A stretch of DNA of 51,508 nt from GBS-DC sp037442365 (GCA_037442365.1 JBBIQK010000013.1:1-51508); one strand, 5' to 3'. Counted from the stretch's first letter, positions 40,572 through 48,375 are shown. Numbers and translations: made by a program. The notes: a model not told the origin generated them from the letters alone.

Positions 40572-40577
40572 AGTATA
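40572..40577 (-). promoter_or_regulatory. -10 element (GGG-TATACT) of carA
   Basis: Minus-strand AGGGTATACT (hexamer 40577-40572) ends 10 bases before ATG 40561. It is divergent from the methyltransferase promoter about 60 bases away. Confidence 0.55.
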
Positions 40578-40636
40578 CCCTGAGTGGTGATTTTGGACAA
40601 TCTTATCCATCACAGCCGCTTGATAGGCAAGAGGGG

Positions 40637-40642
40637 TATAAT
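40637..40642 (+). promoter_or_regulatory. -10 element (GGGG-TATAAT) of methyltransferase gene
   Basis: GGGGTATAAT ends 18 bases before ATG 40661. Confidence 0.55.
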
Positions 40643-40660
40643 TCGCGCGAGCAAGATAGC

Positions 40661-41617
40661 ATGATTACCGTACAGCCACATGCAGGACTAATGCGCGAAG
40701 TGTGCTGGGAGGAGTACGCGGAGTTCCTGAAACAAAACGACTCGGTCGTTATAGAGGACACGCGAATTCCGCTCACCGGGCGCAAACAGATAAGTCGGCT
40801 TCAGCCAGAGAAGTTCGAAGAGGAGACCACCACTGTGTGGTCCTTTCCCGAGCGCGGCGACTGGGCTACCCATCAGGGAAACTATAGAGGCAACTGGGCG
40901 CCTCAGATCCCACGCAATCTCATCCTGCGCTATACGCAGCCGGGTGAATTGGTGCTGGACCCGATGGTGGGCAGCGGCACCACGATGGTCGAGTGCCGCC
41001 TTCTGGGAAGGAACGGTATCGGCGTTGATATTAACTACCACTCTCTGATGTTGACTTTCGATAGACTAAACTTCGAGTCGGTAAATCTCTATGAAGAACT
41101 GCCATCTGCGTCCATAAGGCTTTTTCATGCGGATGCACGCCAGTTGAATCTTATAGAAAACGAATCGGTCGATCTGATTGCAACACACCCTCCCTACGCA
41201 GGGATTATCCGCTACTCCAAGAGCGAACCAATCGAGGGTGACCTCTCCCAGATCCGCTCCATAGATCAGTTCCTTGACGCGATGGAGCTGGTCGCCCGGG
41301 AATGCTACCGCGTTCTGAAGCCCAACAAACACTGTGCGATACTGGTGGGCGATACGCGCCGCCACAAGCACCATGTGCCGATTGCTTTCTGGACTATGGA
41401 ACGGTTCTTGAGAGCGGGTTTTATCCTGCGTGAAGATATTGTGAAGGTCCAGTGGAACATGAAGTCGACGCGCGAGCGATGGGGCAACACAAGAAAACAC
41501 GACTTTCTACTCATCTACCACGAGCATCTGTTTGTCTTCCGTAAGCAAGACACCCACGAAAAGACATCTCAGTTCAAGTGGAGCATGCGGAATGGGACAA
41601 CTAATCATCAGGGTTGA
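40661..41617 (+). CDS. DNA (N4-cytosine/N6-adenine) methyltransferase
   Basis: The 318-residue protein shows motif X (PQIPRNLILRYTQPGE, 81-96), motif I (VLDPMVGSGTT, 98-108; SAM binding) and motif IV (LIATHPPYAGI, 172-182; catalytic [DNS]PP[YFW] variant HPPY). A helical region (IRSIDQFLDAMELVARECYRVLKPNKHCAILVGD) and a C-terminal part follow. The order X-I-IV and lack of a large separate target domain are seen. It overlaps the next gene by 26 bases. Lower GC than neighbours suggests transfer. It probably modifies DNA as part of a restriction-modification or solitary methylation system. Confidence 0.85.
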   Translation: MITVQPHAGLMREVCWEEYAEFLKQNDSVVIEDTRIPLTGRKQISRLQPEKFEEETTTVWSFPERGDWATHQGNYRGNWAPQIPRNLILRYTQPGELVLDPMVGSGTTMVECRLLGRNGIGVDINYHSLMLTFDRLNFESVNLYEELPSASIRLFHADARQLNLIENESVDLIATHPPYAGIIRYSKSEPIEGDLSQIRSIDQFLDAMELVARECYRVLKPNKHCAILVGDTRRHKHHVPIAFWTMERFLRAGFILREDIVKVQWNMKSTRERWGNTRKHDFLLIYHEHLFVFRKQDTHEKTSQFKWSMRNGTTNHQG

Positions 41618-42164
41618 ACAGGAAAGAGGCATCCCCTTCGCTTCTCGCTGGGCGTCTGTAGCAAATGCCTTGCGTCGCTGGATTTTAAGGCTGGCAGGCA
41701 TTACTGTTATCCATCAAACAAAAAGCGGTATCCTTATCGCGGTACAAAAAGGAGAAAAGCCACAATCGCCGTATGACTTTGTCGTGAAATACAAAGGACC
41801 CAATAATCGCTGGAGAACCCCGAAGCATGTTCACCTGATAGTGGAGATGTATGTCAAAGAGGCGTACAATCCACAGCTCACATATCAACTGCGCGAACAC
41901 TTGCTGAATGTTTTTCAGCAGGTGCAGTCTATCAGTGCATATCCTCCAGGTCTGCAGGTCTACAAGTCTGGGGATGAGGCGCCCTTTCAGGCTCTGGATA
42001 CCGTAGGTGAGTTCAGCGTGGAGTTTCTGCTGGTAGTCAGTGAGCTAATTTTTATACAGGAAAAAACGAACTATCCCACAGGTTCGCTTACCTACGAACT
42101 GTATCGGGACTTTGGGCAAAAAGACCGTTTTTCGGTGATTCACAAAGCAACATACAGGGGATGA
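41592..42164 (+). CDS. Unknown protein paired with DNA methyltransferase (possible restriction enzyme)
   Basis: The 190-residue protein starts inside the methyltransferase gene (overlap 26 bases), so the two are translationally linked. QSPYDFVVKYKGPNNRWRTP, then KHVHLIVEMYVKEAY (about 60-95) is the most distinctive segment. FSVEFLLVVSELIFIQEKTN follows later. No PD-(D/E)xK or HNH motif is convincing. The gene order and overlap suggest the endonuclease of a type II system, but this is inference only. AT-rich codons match the methyltransferase. Confidence 0.55.
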   Translation: MGQLIIRVEQERGIPFASRWASVANALRRWILRLAGITVIHQTKSGILIAVQKGEKPQSPYDFVVKYKGPNNRWRTPKHVHLIVEMYVKEAYNPQLTYQLREHLLNVFQQVQSISAYPPGLQVYKSGDEAPFQALDTVGEFSVEFLLVVSELIFIQEKTNYPTGSLTYELYRDFGQKDRFSVIHKATYRG

Positions 42165-42206
42165 ATCTTCGGCAATGTTCGCTCTGTTGATGAGCATTCC
42201 CCCTTT

Positions 42207-43682
42207 TCAAAACCCCAGCGTGGTGAGGTTGACGCCCACCAGCACGGCGCCTGGGGTGCGTCGCCAGAACAGGTACGGCTCCAGACAGCGGTCGCGCCAG
42301 CCGATCAGCGCCTGCACATCGTAGAGGGCGCGCCCTTCCACATCGTACTTGAGCAGCACACCCAGTCGCAGGTTGCCCTGCCGATACTCGGCGCGGAGGC
42401 TCGCTTCGCGTCGGGCGCGCAGTTGCTCGGTGAGGAACGGGCTATCCCCGCGTGTGGAGGCGCGCGCGTAGCCCGCCATCAGCGTCAGCGACTCGCGCGG
42501 CTGCCACAGCAGCTCCAGTTGCGGGCGCAGCCACTGATAGTCGCCGACGCCCTGATAGTGGGCGTAGCTCGCCCACAGATAGAGACGCGCCTCGAACGCG
42601 CCGCGCGACAAAAGCGGCTGGAACCACTCGCCCTCCAGCGCGATTCGTTCACGGGTCGGCGTGCGCTGTCCGTCGATGCGCTCGCTCAGGCTGCCATAGC
42701 TCAGGGTCGCCTCGCCGAAGCCGCCGCGATACCGCAGCGGCGCGGCAAGGTCTATTTCAGTACGGGAGACGCGCAGCCGTTCGCGCGGCGCCAGCAGGGG
42801 GCGCACATCGCGACTCACCGCTGCGCGAAGCGTCAGCGCGTCGGCAGGCGCGGTTCGCTCCGGGCGCGCACGCAGGTTATACAGCGCGGACTGTTCGAAG
42901 CGCAGGCGCAGGTCCGGGTCGCTCAGCGCAGGCTCGTCCCCGCGCAGCGCGACGCCCACCGCAAGGCGCGTTTCGGGAGTCGCGCGCAGGTAGCTCACAA
43001 CAGACGCTTGCATCAGCGCGTTCTCGCTGAGGGGCAACTCCAGTCGCACCCGTGCGCCCCAGCCCGTCTCCGCGCTGTAGACGGGCGACGGCAGGCTGAC
43101 CACTTCCGCCGTCTCGCCCACACGCACGGTGAGCTGGGGCAGGATAAGCAGCGGCTGCCCATACACAAACAGCCGCGCGTTGCGCAGGGTCAGCCGTGCG
43201 CCCCGCGTCAGGCGCACACGCCCCGCACGCACCTGCAGCGGCGGACGATTCGGGTCGCAGGTGGAAACAATCACCTCGCGCGCGGTGAAATCGGTCAGGT
43301 CTCCCTCCAGCGTCGCGGCGTCCAGATAGACGCCCAGCACCTGCGCCTGCACGCCCTCGAATCGCCCGCGCGCCTGCTCGTAGGCGTACTCGCCGCGCTG
43401 CCCCGTGAGCGCGCCCTGCTCGGCGAACAGGCTGAACGGCTGCTCGCTGCGCACGATGCCCGACTCCGTTTCCAGAATCAGCCGCTCCCCCTGCAGCCTG
43501 CGCCCCTGGTACTCGATGCGCACCCCACCCCGCAGCTCCAGCGTCAGCGCGCCGTCGGGCGTGCGGGTCAGAACATAGTGTGTGGCGCGAATCTGGAGGG
43601 GGGATCTGTCGGTTTGCGAGGCATGCGGCGCATCTGCCCACACCGCCATCAGCAGCAACCCAACCAGTACGCCTGCGCCCAT
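42207..43682 (-). CDS. LptD/OstA-like outer-membrane protein
   Basis: The 491-residue exported protein has a signal peptide (about 1-20). OstA/LptA-like strands follow (ATHYVLTRTPDGALTLELRGGVRIEYQGRRLQGERLILE, VSTCDPNRPPLQVRAGRV). A beta-barrel region (from about 200) of alternating strands ends in NLTTLGF, with an aromatic last residue as outer-membrane barrels have. LptD family members insert lipopolysaccharide into the outer membrane. At 491 residues it is shorter than proteobacterial LptD, so this is a compact relative. It implies a diderm envelope. The promoter -10 is 8 bases before ATG. Confidence 0.75.
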   Translation of the reverse strand: MGAGVLVGLLLMAVWADAPHASQTDRSPLQIRATHYVLTRTPDGALTLELRGGVRIEYQGRRLQGERLILETESGIVRSEQPFSLFAEQGALTGQRGEYAYEQARGRFEGVQAQVLGVYLDAATLEGDLTDFTAREVIVSTCDPNRPPLQVRAGRVRLTRGARLTLRNARLFVYGQPLLILPQLTVRVGETAEVVSLPSPVYSAETGWGARVRLELPLSENALMQASVVSYLRATPETRLAVGVALRGDEPALSDPDLRLRFEQSALYNLRARPERTAPADALTLRAAVSRDVRPLLAPRERLRVSRTEIDLAAPLRYRGGFGEATLSYGSLSERIDGQRTPTRERIALEGEWFQPLLSRGAFEARLYLWASYAHYQGVGDYQWLRPQLELLWQPRESLTLMAGYARASTRGDSPFLTEQLRARREASLRAEYRQGNLRLGVLLKYDVEGRALYDVQALIGWRDRCLEPYLFWRRTPGAVLVGVNLTTLGF

Positions 43683-43690
43683 CCGCGCCG

Positions 43691-43696
43691 ATTATA
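43691..43696 (-). promoter_or_regulatory. -10 element (GG-TATAAT) of lptD-like gene
   Basis: Minus-strand AGGTATAAT (hexamer 43696-43691) ends 8 bases before ATG 43682. It lies only 14 bases from the opposing -10 of asd. Confidence 0.65.
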
Positions 43697-43710
43697 CCTG
43701 CCCCGTCGGG

Positions 43711-43716
43711 TACAAT
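43711..43716 (+). promoter_or_regulatory. -10 element (GGG-TACAAT) of asd
   Basis: TCGGGTACAAT ends 8 bases before GTG 43725. Confidence 0.65.
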
Positions 43717-43724
43717 CCTGCGCC

Positions 43725-44717
43725 GTGAAATACTCGGTCGCGATTGTAGGCGCTACGGGCGCGGTCGGACAGGAGCTGTTGCAGGTGCTGGAGGCGCGTC
43801 GGTTCCCCGTGCGCGCGCTGCGCTTGCTGGCGTCGGAACGCTCTGCAGGCACAGAGATGCGCTTCCAGGGCGAGCGCGTGCGCGTGGAGCCGTTGCAGCC
43901 CGACTCATTTCGCGGCGTCGACATCGCGCTGTTTTCGGCGGGCAGCGCGCGCAGCAAGGAGTTCGCCTCACACGCGGTGCAGGCAGGCGCAGTCGTCATC
44001 GACAACTCCTCCGCGTTCCGCATGGACCCCGAAACGCCGCTGGTCATCCCCGAAATCAACCCCGAAGCGATTGCCGTGCACAGGGGGATTATCGCGAACC
44101 CGAATTGCTCGACGATTATTCTGCTGATGGCGCTGGAGCCGTTGCGTCGCCTCGCGCGCATTCGGCGAGTGGTGGTTGCCACCTATCAGGCGGCAAGTGG
44201 TGCGGGCGCACGCGCGATGCAGGAGCTGCTGGACGCCACACGCGCCTATCTGGACGGGCAGCCCTATACGCCGACCGTGCTGCCGCACCCCTACGCCTTC
44301 AACCTCTTCTCGCACGATTCGGCAATCGGCGCGGACGGCTACAACGAGGAAGAGCGCAAGATGATTCTGGAGACGCGCAAAATCTGGGGCGACGCCGAAA
44401 TCGCCGTCTCGCCCACCTGCGTGCGCGTGCCCGTGTTGCGGGCGCATAGCGAAAGCATCGTCGCCGAGCTGGAGACGCGCCCCCCGCTGGAGGCGATTTA
44501 CGAGGCGTATCGCGCTTTCGAGGGCGTCGTGCTGGTGGACGACCGCGCGCGCAATCACTTCCCGATGCCTCTCGAAGCGACAGGGCGCGATGAGGTGCTG
44601 GTCGGGCGCATTCGCTACGACGCGGGGCTGCCGAACGGCGTCGCGCTGTTTGCCTGCGGCGACCAGCTGCGCAAAGGCGCTGCGCTGAACGCCGTGCAGA
44701 TCGCCGAGCGACTGTAG
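43725..44717 (+). CDS. asd: Aspartate-semialdehyde dehydrogenase
   Basis: The 330-residue enzyme reduces aspartyl phosphate to the semialdehyde for lysine, threonine and methionine synthesis. VAIVGATGAVGQELL (NADP-binding, 5-19), SAGSARSKEFA, VIDNSSAFRMD, IIANPNCSTIILLMAL (catalytic Cys128), YQAASGAGARAM, SPTCVRVPVLRAHSES (catalytic His) and VGRIRYDAG are present. It starts at GTG 43725, just after the promoter. Its stop is 1 base from the stop of convergent ftsY. Confidence 0.97.
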   Translation: MKYSVAIVGATGAVGQELLQVLEARRFPVRALRLLASERSAGTEMRFQGERVRVEPLQPDSFRGVDIALFSAGSARSKEFASHAVQAGAVVIDNSSAFRMDPETPLVIPEINPEAIAVHRGIIANPNCSTIILLMALEPLRRLARIRRVVVATYQAASGAGARAMQELLDATRAYLDGQPYTPTVLPHPYAFNLFSHDSAIGADGYNEEERKMILETRKIWGDAEIAVSPTCVRVPVLRAHSESIVAELETRPPLEAIYEAYRAFEGVVLVDDRARNHFPMPLEATGRDEVLVGRIRYDAGLPNGVALFACGDQLRKGAALNAVQIAERL

Positions 44718-44718
44718 C

Positions 44719-45603
44719 CTACTCGGCGGTGAGCAGCCCCTCCACAAAGGCGTCGGGGTCGAACGGCGCCATCTGATCCGCCTTCTCGCCCAGCCCGATG
44801 AGCTTGATCGGGATGCCCAGCTGCTTGCGAATGGTCAGCACGGCGCCCCCGCGACTGGTGCTGTCCAGCTTGGTCAGCACGATGCCCGTCAGCGGCAACG
44901 CGCGGGCGAACTCCTCCGCCTGGCGAATCGCGTTCTGTCCTGCGACGGCGTCCAGCACGAGCAGCACCTCGTCGGGCGGGCGTCCGAGCGCCTTCTCGGC
45001 GACGCGATGCACCTTTTTCAGCTCTTCCATCAGGCGGGCGTGGGTGTGCTGTCGCCCGGCGGTGTCCGCCAGCACGAAGTCGACGCCGCGCGCCCGCGCC
45101 GCCTGAATCGCATCGAACACGACAGCGGAGGGGTCGGCGCCCTCCTTGTGCTTCACAAGGTCGCAGCCGAGCCTGTCCGCCCAGATCTGGAGCTGGTCAA
45201 TCGCGGCGGCGCGGAAGGTGTCCCCCGCCGCCAGCAGCGCGCGCTTGCCCTGTCGCTGGAGCATATGCGCGGTTTTGGCGATGCTGGTCGTCTTGCCCAC
45301 GCCGTTCACGCCCACGAACAGGTAGACCGTCGGGGGCGTCGCATTCACCGCCAGCGGCGCAGGCGCGCCCAGCCAGCCCTTCAGCAGCCCACTCAGACAT
45401 GCGCGTACATCCTCCGCCTCGCGCAGCCGCTGCGCCTTCGCCTCCTGACGCAGCGTCTCCAGCAGCTCCTGCACCGCGTTCACATTCACATCGGCGGCAA
45501 TCAGCGTCTCCTCCAGCTCCTCCAGCAGTTCCTCGTCGACCCCGCGCCGCGTGAAGACCTGCCCGACCCGGTTCAGCCAGTCCTTGAATATGCCCAGTCG
45601 CAT
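44719..45603 (-). CDS. ftsY: Signal recognition particle receptor FtsY
   Basis: The 294-residue SRP GTPase is without a long acidic A domain. The N domain (about 1-80: LNRVGQVFTRRGVDEELLEELEETLIAADVNV) is followed by the G domain with GVNGVGKTTSIAKTA (98-112), ALLAAGDTFRAAAIDQL, DFVLADTAGRQHTHARLMEEL, TGIVLTKLDSTSRGG and IPIKLIGLGEKADQMAPFDPD. It receives ribosome-SRP complexes at the membrane. ATG 45603 follows a minus-strand TAGAAT by 8 bases. Confidence 0.97.
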   Translation of the reverse strand: MRLGIFKDWLNRVGQVFTRRGVDEELLEELEETLIAADVNVNAVQELLETLRQEAKAQRLREAEDVRACLSGLLKGWLGAPAPLAVNATPPTVYLFVGVNGVGKTTSIAKTAHMLQRQGKRALLAAGDTFRAAAIDQLQIWADRLGCDLVKHKEGADPSAVVFDAIQAARARGVDFVLADTAGRQHTHARLMEELKKVHRVAEKALGRPPDEVLLVLDAVAGQNAIRQAEEFARALPLTGIVLTKLDSTSRGGAVLTIRKQLGIPIKLIGLGEKADQMAPFDPDAFVEGLLTAE

Positions 45604-45611
45604 CAGCGTCA

Positions 45612-45617
45612 ATTCTA
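45612..45617 (-). promoter_or_regulatory. -10 element (GGG-TAGAAT) of ftsY
   Basis: Minus-strand GGGGTAGAAT (hexamer 45617-45612) ends 8 bases before ATG 45603. Confidence 0.55.
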
Positions 45618-45640
45618 CCCCTGCCGCGCAGGGTTCACAG

Positions 45641-45692
45641 GGATAGGTTTTTTTCGCACCCTGCCTGTGGAGAGTACGGCTGAAACTGTTCT
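45641..45692. repeat. Partial copy of the 203-bp TIR element
   Basis: GGATAGGTTTTTTTCGCACC, then CTGC and GGAGAGTACGGCTGAAACTG match the left arm of 45817-46019 (gggtaggttttttcgcgtcc, tgc, agagaagacggctgaagccg). Confidence 0.55.
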
Positions 45693-45701
45693 GTCGCAAA
45701 G

Positions 45702-45735
45702 AATAATACCAACTACGCCGTCAGAGTTCGTTCAT
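45702..45735. repeat. Interspersed element, end fragment E
   Basis: AATAATACCAACTACGCCGT, then CAGAGTTCGTTCATGA resembles the left terminal repeat of copy A. The core is absent. Confidence 0.45.
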
Positions 45736-45816
45736 GACCCCCTCCTGCAGATTCCTCCCGCAAGCGAGGGGAACGAACAGTTGGTTCCGCTGCAGGCAGG
45801 GGGAACCTGAAGGCTT

Positions 45817-46019
45817 AAAGGGGTAGGTTTTTTCGCGTCCTGCTTGCAGAGAAGACGGCTGAAGCCGTTCCTATCACACAAAGCCGACCTTCGTCGGCTA
45901 TAGCCAGCGTAGGCTGGCTTCGTGTAGTAGGAACGGCTTTAGCCGTCGGGCTAAGGCGCGCTGCTGCACGCGCCGACACACACGCACACGGCGCGTGCCT
46001 CAAAAAAACCTACCCCTTT
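45817..46019. mobile_element. 203-bp MITE-like element with 17-bp perfect terminal inverted repeats
   Basis: AAAGGGGTAGGTTTTTT (45817-45833) is exactly complementary to AAAAAACCTACCCCTTT (46003-46019). Inside, GACGGCTGAAGCCGTTCCTA (45854-45873) pairs with TAGGAACGGCTTTAGCCGTC (45928-45947), flanking two small hairpins (GCCGA..TCGGC and AGCCAG..CTGGCT). No coding capacity is seen. No convincing target-site duplication was found. Confidence 0.7.
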
Positions 46020-46090
46020 GAGGAACCTAAGTCTCGTTGCAGTAAGTTTTCAGCAGCCGCTCTACCTATGCATGCGCGAGGCGCGTCCTT

Positions 46091-46256
46091 TGGAGTGCTG
46101 AAGCGGGAGCTTCAGCGCGGAAGCTCCGCTTCCGCACTCCATACAGACGACGCTCCGCGTACATGTTGCAAATTTAGCGCATGGGCACTTAAAGGAGGGG
46201 ATGCAGGGCATCTCCGCAACGCTGCCTGCATTTACGAATCTGAACCCGCCGATAGG
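46091..46256 (+). repeat. Interspersed element, copy F, abutting CRISPR terminal repeat
   Basis: GGAGTGCTGAAGCGGGAGCT, GCGGAAGCTCCGCTTCCGCA, CTCCATA, and at the end TTTACGAATCTGAACCCGCC and GATAGG match the core and right end of copy A. The end runs directly into the degenerate CRISPR repeat that begins at about 46252. Confidence 0.6.
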
Positions 46257-46809
46257 CATCAGCACCCACCCTTGGGGGTGAATGCTACGAGCTTGTTTCT
46301 GCGGATGGTGACTGGGACGGTGTGTTTCAATTAGCACCCACCCTTGGGGGTGAATGCTACAAGACGAAGGGTTTGCTTTTATTAAATATACAGACGTTTC
46401 AATTAGCACCCACCCTTGGGGGTGAATGCTACTGATGAGGTTGTGCCTGTGTTGACGCCTGTGCCGGAGAGTTTCAATTAGCACCCACCCTTGGGGGTGA
46501 ATGCTACCACGTTACACGAGGTTGCTCGGTTCGCCGAGCTGGTACGGTTTCAATTAGCACCCACCCTTGGGGGTGAATGCTACCAGCCCGCGCGCCCGAC
46601 CCGATGCAGGGCAGGGTCGGGAGTTTCAATTAGCACCCACCCTTGGGGGTGAATGCTACCGCCTGAATACCCGTGCGCGGCTGTTGCCCTACACGAACGG
46701 TTTCAATTAGCACCCACCCTTGGGGGTGAATGCTACTCGCGACCAGGACCGCGAAAACGCAGAGAGAGCGTTGTTTCAATTAGCACCCACCCTTGGGGGT
46801 GAATGCTAC
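46252..46809 (-). CRISPR. CRISPR array: seven perfect 37-bp repeats plus one degenerate terminal repeat
   Basis: The plus-strand repeat begins GTTTCAATTAGC, has the inverted core CACCC..GGGTG and ends GAATGCTAC. Perfect copies start at 46324, 46396, 46471, 46547, 46623, 46700 and 46773; the copy at 46252-46288 has lost its first 8-10 bases. Spacers are 35-40 bp, all different. On the minus strand the repeat ends ATTGAAAC, the usual 8-nt crRNA 5' handle, and the damaged copy is then leader-distal, so transcription is read as minus. No cas gene lies in the window. Confidence 0.95.
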
Positions 46810-46814
46810 GGTAT

Positions 46815-46845
46815 AGTCTACCTCATCACACCCCCCCTTTGTCAA
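46815..46845 (-). promoter_or_regulatory. Promoter at the CRISPR leader edge
   Basis: Minus-strand TTGACA (46845-46840) and TAGACT (46820-46815) are separated by 19 bases and point into the array. The predicted start would be almost at the first repeat. Confidence 0.45.
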
Positions 46846-47271
46846 GTCCTGCGCGCGCTTCTTAACAATTGACCCCCGATTTGAACTCAACGCTTTGCGC
46901 GAACCTCGAGGCGATTTGAACTCAAGTGCGAATTTGGGGGAGGTTCGCGCAAAATGTATCGTTGCGCGGCGGTTGGTGTGAGGGTGTGTTTTTGGGGTGT
47001 TTTTGAGTTCAGATTTTGGGGTGTGGTGTGAGGTTATTTGGGGGGTGAATTGGGTTCAGGTTCAACTATTTAGCGTGGCTAAGTATTGCGCGAAGGTCTG
47101 TAGACATTTGATTCAAGTTCAGAGGGGTGGGAGGTTCGCGCAAAGTTTAGCGTAGCTAAGGAGTTGAGGCGGATTGAGTTCAGGGTTTTGGGGTGTGAAG
47201 TTGAAGTGGCGCTTGAGGTTTGTGTTTGTGGGGTGTGGATTGGCGGGGGGTTCGCCAGAAGTTTAGCATGG
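46846..47271. repeat. Low-complexity G/T-rich intergenic region with repeated palindromic motifs
   Basis: The plus strand is strikingly G/T-rich. TTTAGCGTGGCTAAG (47069-47083), TTTAGCGTAGCTAAG (47146-47160) and TTTAGCATGGCTAAG (47262-47276) recur, the last overlapping the stop of the M48 gene. GAGGTTCGCGCAAA occurs at 46940 and 47131 and inverted at 46894. GATTTGAACTCAA occurs twice (46877-46930 region). No credible gene is seen; part may be CRISPR leader. Confidence 0.6.
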
Positions 47272-48375
47272 CTAAGGATTTTCGAGGGGGATGTCGGGCG
47301 CGCGTTTGTGGAAGCGCCGGAGGCGTTCGAGGCGTTCGTGCAGGCTGGGGTGGAGCGCGTCGCCTGCTTTGTGCGCGTCGCGGGGATGCAGGGCGGCGAG
47401 GGTGCGCAGCGCACTGGCGAGCGGCTCTGCGCCGTACTGACTCACGGCGAAGGCGTCCGCTTCGCGTTCGTGCAGGCGGCGCAGGCGCAGTATCGGCAGG
47501 AACATCCCCAGCGCGAGCGCGACCATCCATGCGATCAGCCCCCCGCGCGGCAGGTGTTCCCACAGGGGCGCGCTGGCGAGGGCGAGCGCAACCCCCGCGA
47601 GGGTCAGCAGCCCCCACAGGCGCGTGAGCCGCCGTCGCTGGGCGAGGTGCGCGACTTCGTGCGCCAGCACGGCGTGCAGTTCGCGTTCCGCAAGCGCGGC
47701 GAGCAGGGTATCGGTGAGCGCGATTCTGCCGCCGCAGAGCGCGAAGGCGTTCGCCGTGCGGGTGCGCGCGCCGTCCAGCACCAGGATCTCGCGCACCTGC
47801 ACGCCCAGCTCCGCGCCGAGCCGTTGCGCTTCGTCGAGCAGGCTGGGCGCGACCGACACGGCGCGCACGGGCAGGGGCGCAGGTCGGCGCGTCAGCCCCA
47901 GCGTCAGCAGCAGCGCGCCCAGCCCCATCGCGCTGGCGGTCAGCGCGCCCCAGCCGCCCCAATCGCGATACAGCCCGCTGAGCGTGTAGTGCGCCGTTAG
48001 CCCCGCCAGCCCGACCGCCAGCGGCGGCGCGAGCGCGTCCAGCACAGGGCGCAGGCGCAGCAGAAGGTACGCACAGCGCGGCAGGGTCAGCCCGCGTTCC
48101 GTGCGCTCGCGCGGGTAGAGCCGCCCAAAAATCGCTGCGAACTCCAGCACCGTCTGTCCCGCGCTGAGCAGCAGCCCCAGCGCGGCGAGCGGCGGAAAAG
48201 GCGGCGCGCCCTGCGCATAGAGCGCGCCCCACGCCAGCCCCTTCGCCCCGATGGAGAGCCACAGCAGCCGCCGCAGCCGCCGCATCGCGCGCCCCACAGG
48301 AACCCCCGGACGCGCCCACAGCCAGCCCAGCGCCAGCGCGAAAACGCCTGTCAGCAGATGCCCCAGCCAGAACAC
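47272..48375 (-). CDS. M48 family metallopeptidase
   Basis: The 367-residue membrane protease has several N-terminal hydrophobic helices (about 2-22, 38-52, 60-80, 108-125, 145-165) and then the M48 domain: NAFALCGGRIALTDTLLAAL, the zinc-binding HEVAHLAQRR (HExxH), and the third ligand region LRRLHEREADAFAV. Members (HtpX/Ste24-like) degrade membrane or misfolded proteins. The gene ends within the repeated palindrome at 47262-47276. tmRNA lies upstream on the same strand. Confidence 0.9.
   Translation of the reverse strand: MFWLGHLLTGVFALALGWLWARPGVPVGRAMRRLRRLLWLSIGAKGLAWGALYAQGAPPFPPLAALGLLLSAGQTVLEFAAIFGRLYPRERTERGLTLPRCAYLLLRLRPVLDALAPPLAVGLAGLTAHYTLSGLYRDWGGWGALTASAMGLGALLLTLGLTRRPAPLPVRAVSVAPSLLDEAQRLGAELGVQVREILVLDGARTRTANAFALCGGRIALTDTLLAALAERELHAVLAHEVAHLAQRRRLTRLWGLLTLAGVALALASAPLWEHLPRGGLIAWMVALALGMFLPILRLRRLHEREADAFAVSQYGAEPLASALRTLAALHPRDAHKAGDALHPSLHERLERLRRFHKRAPDIPLENP

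Noticed and set aside
42423..44717. 764-residue reading that joins antisense of the lptD-like gene to asd
   Set aside because: Only the part from GTG 43725 is asd; the upstream portion is antisense and a promoter lies between.
46068..46334. 88-residue frame across copy F and the CRISPR array
   Set aside because: It is composed of repeat-element and CRISPR repeat sequence.
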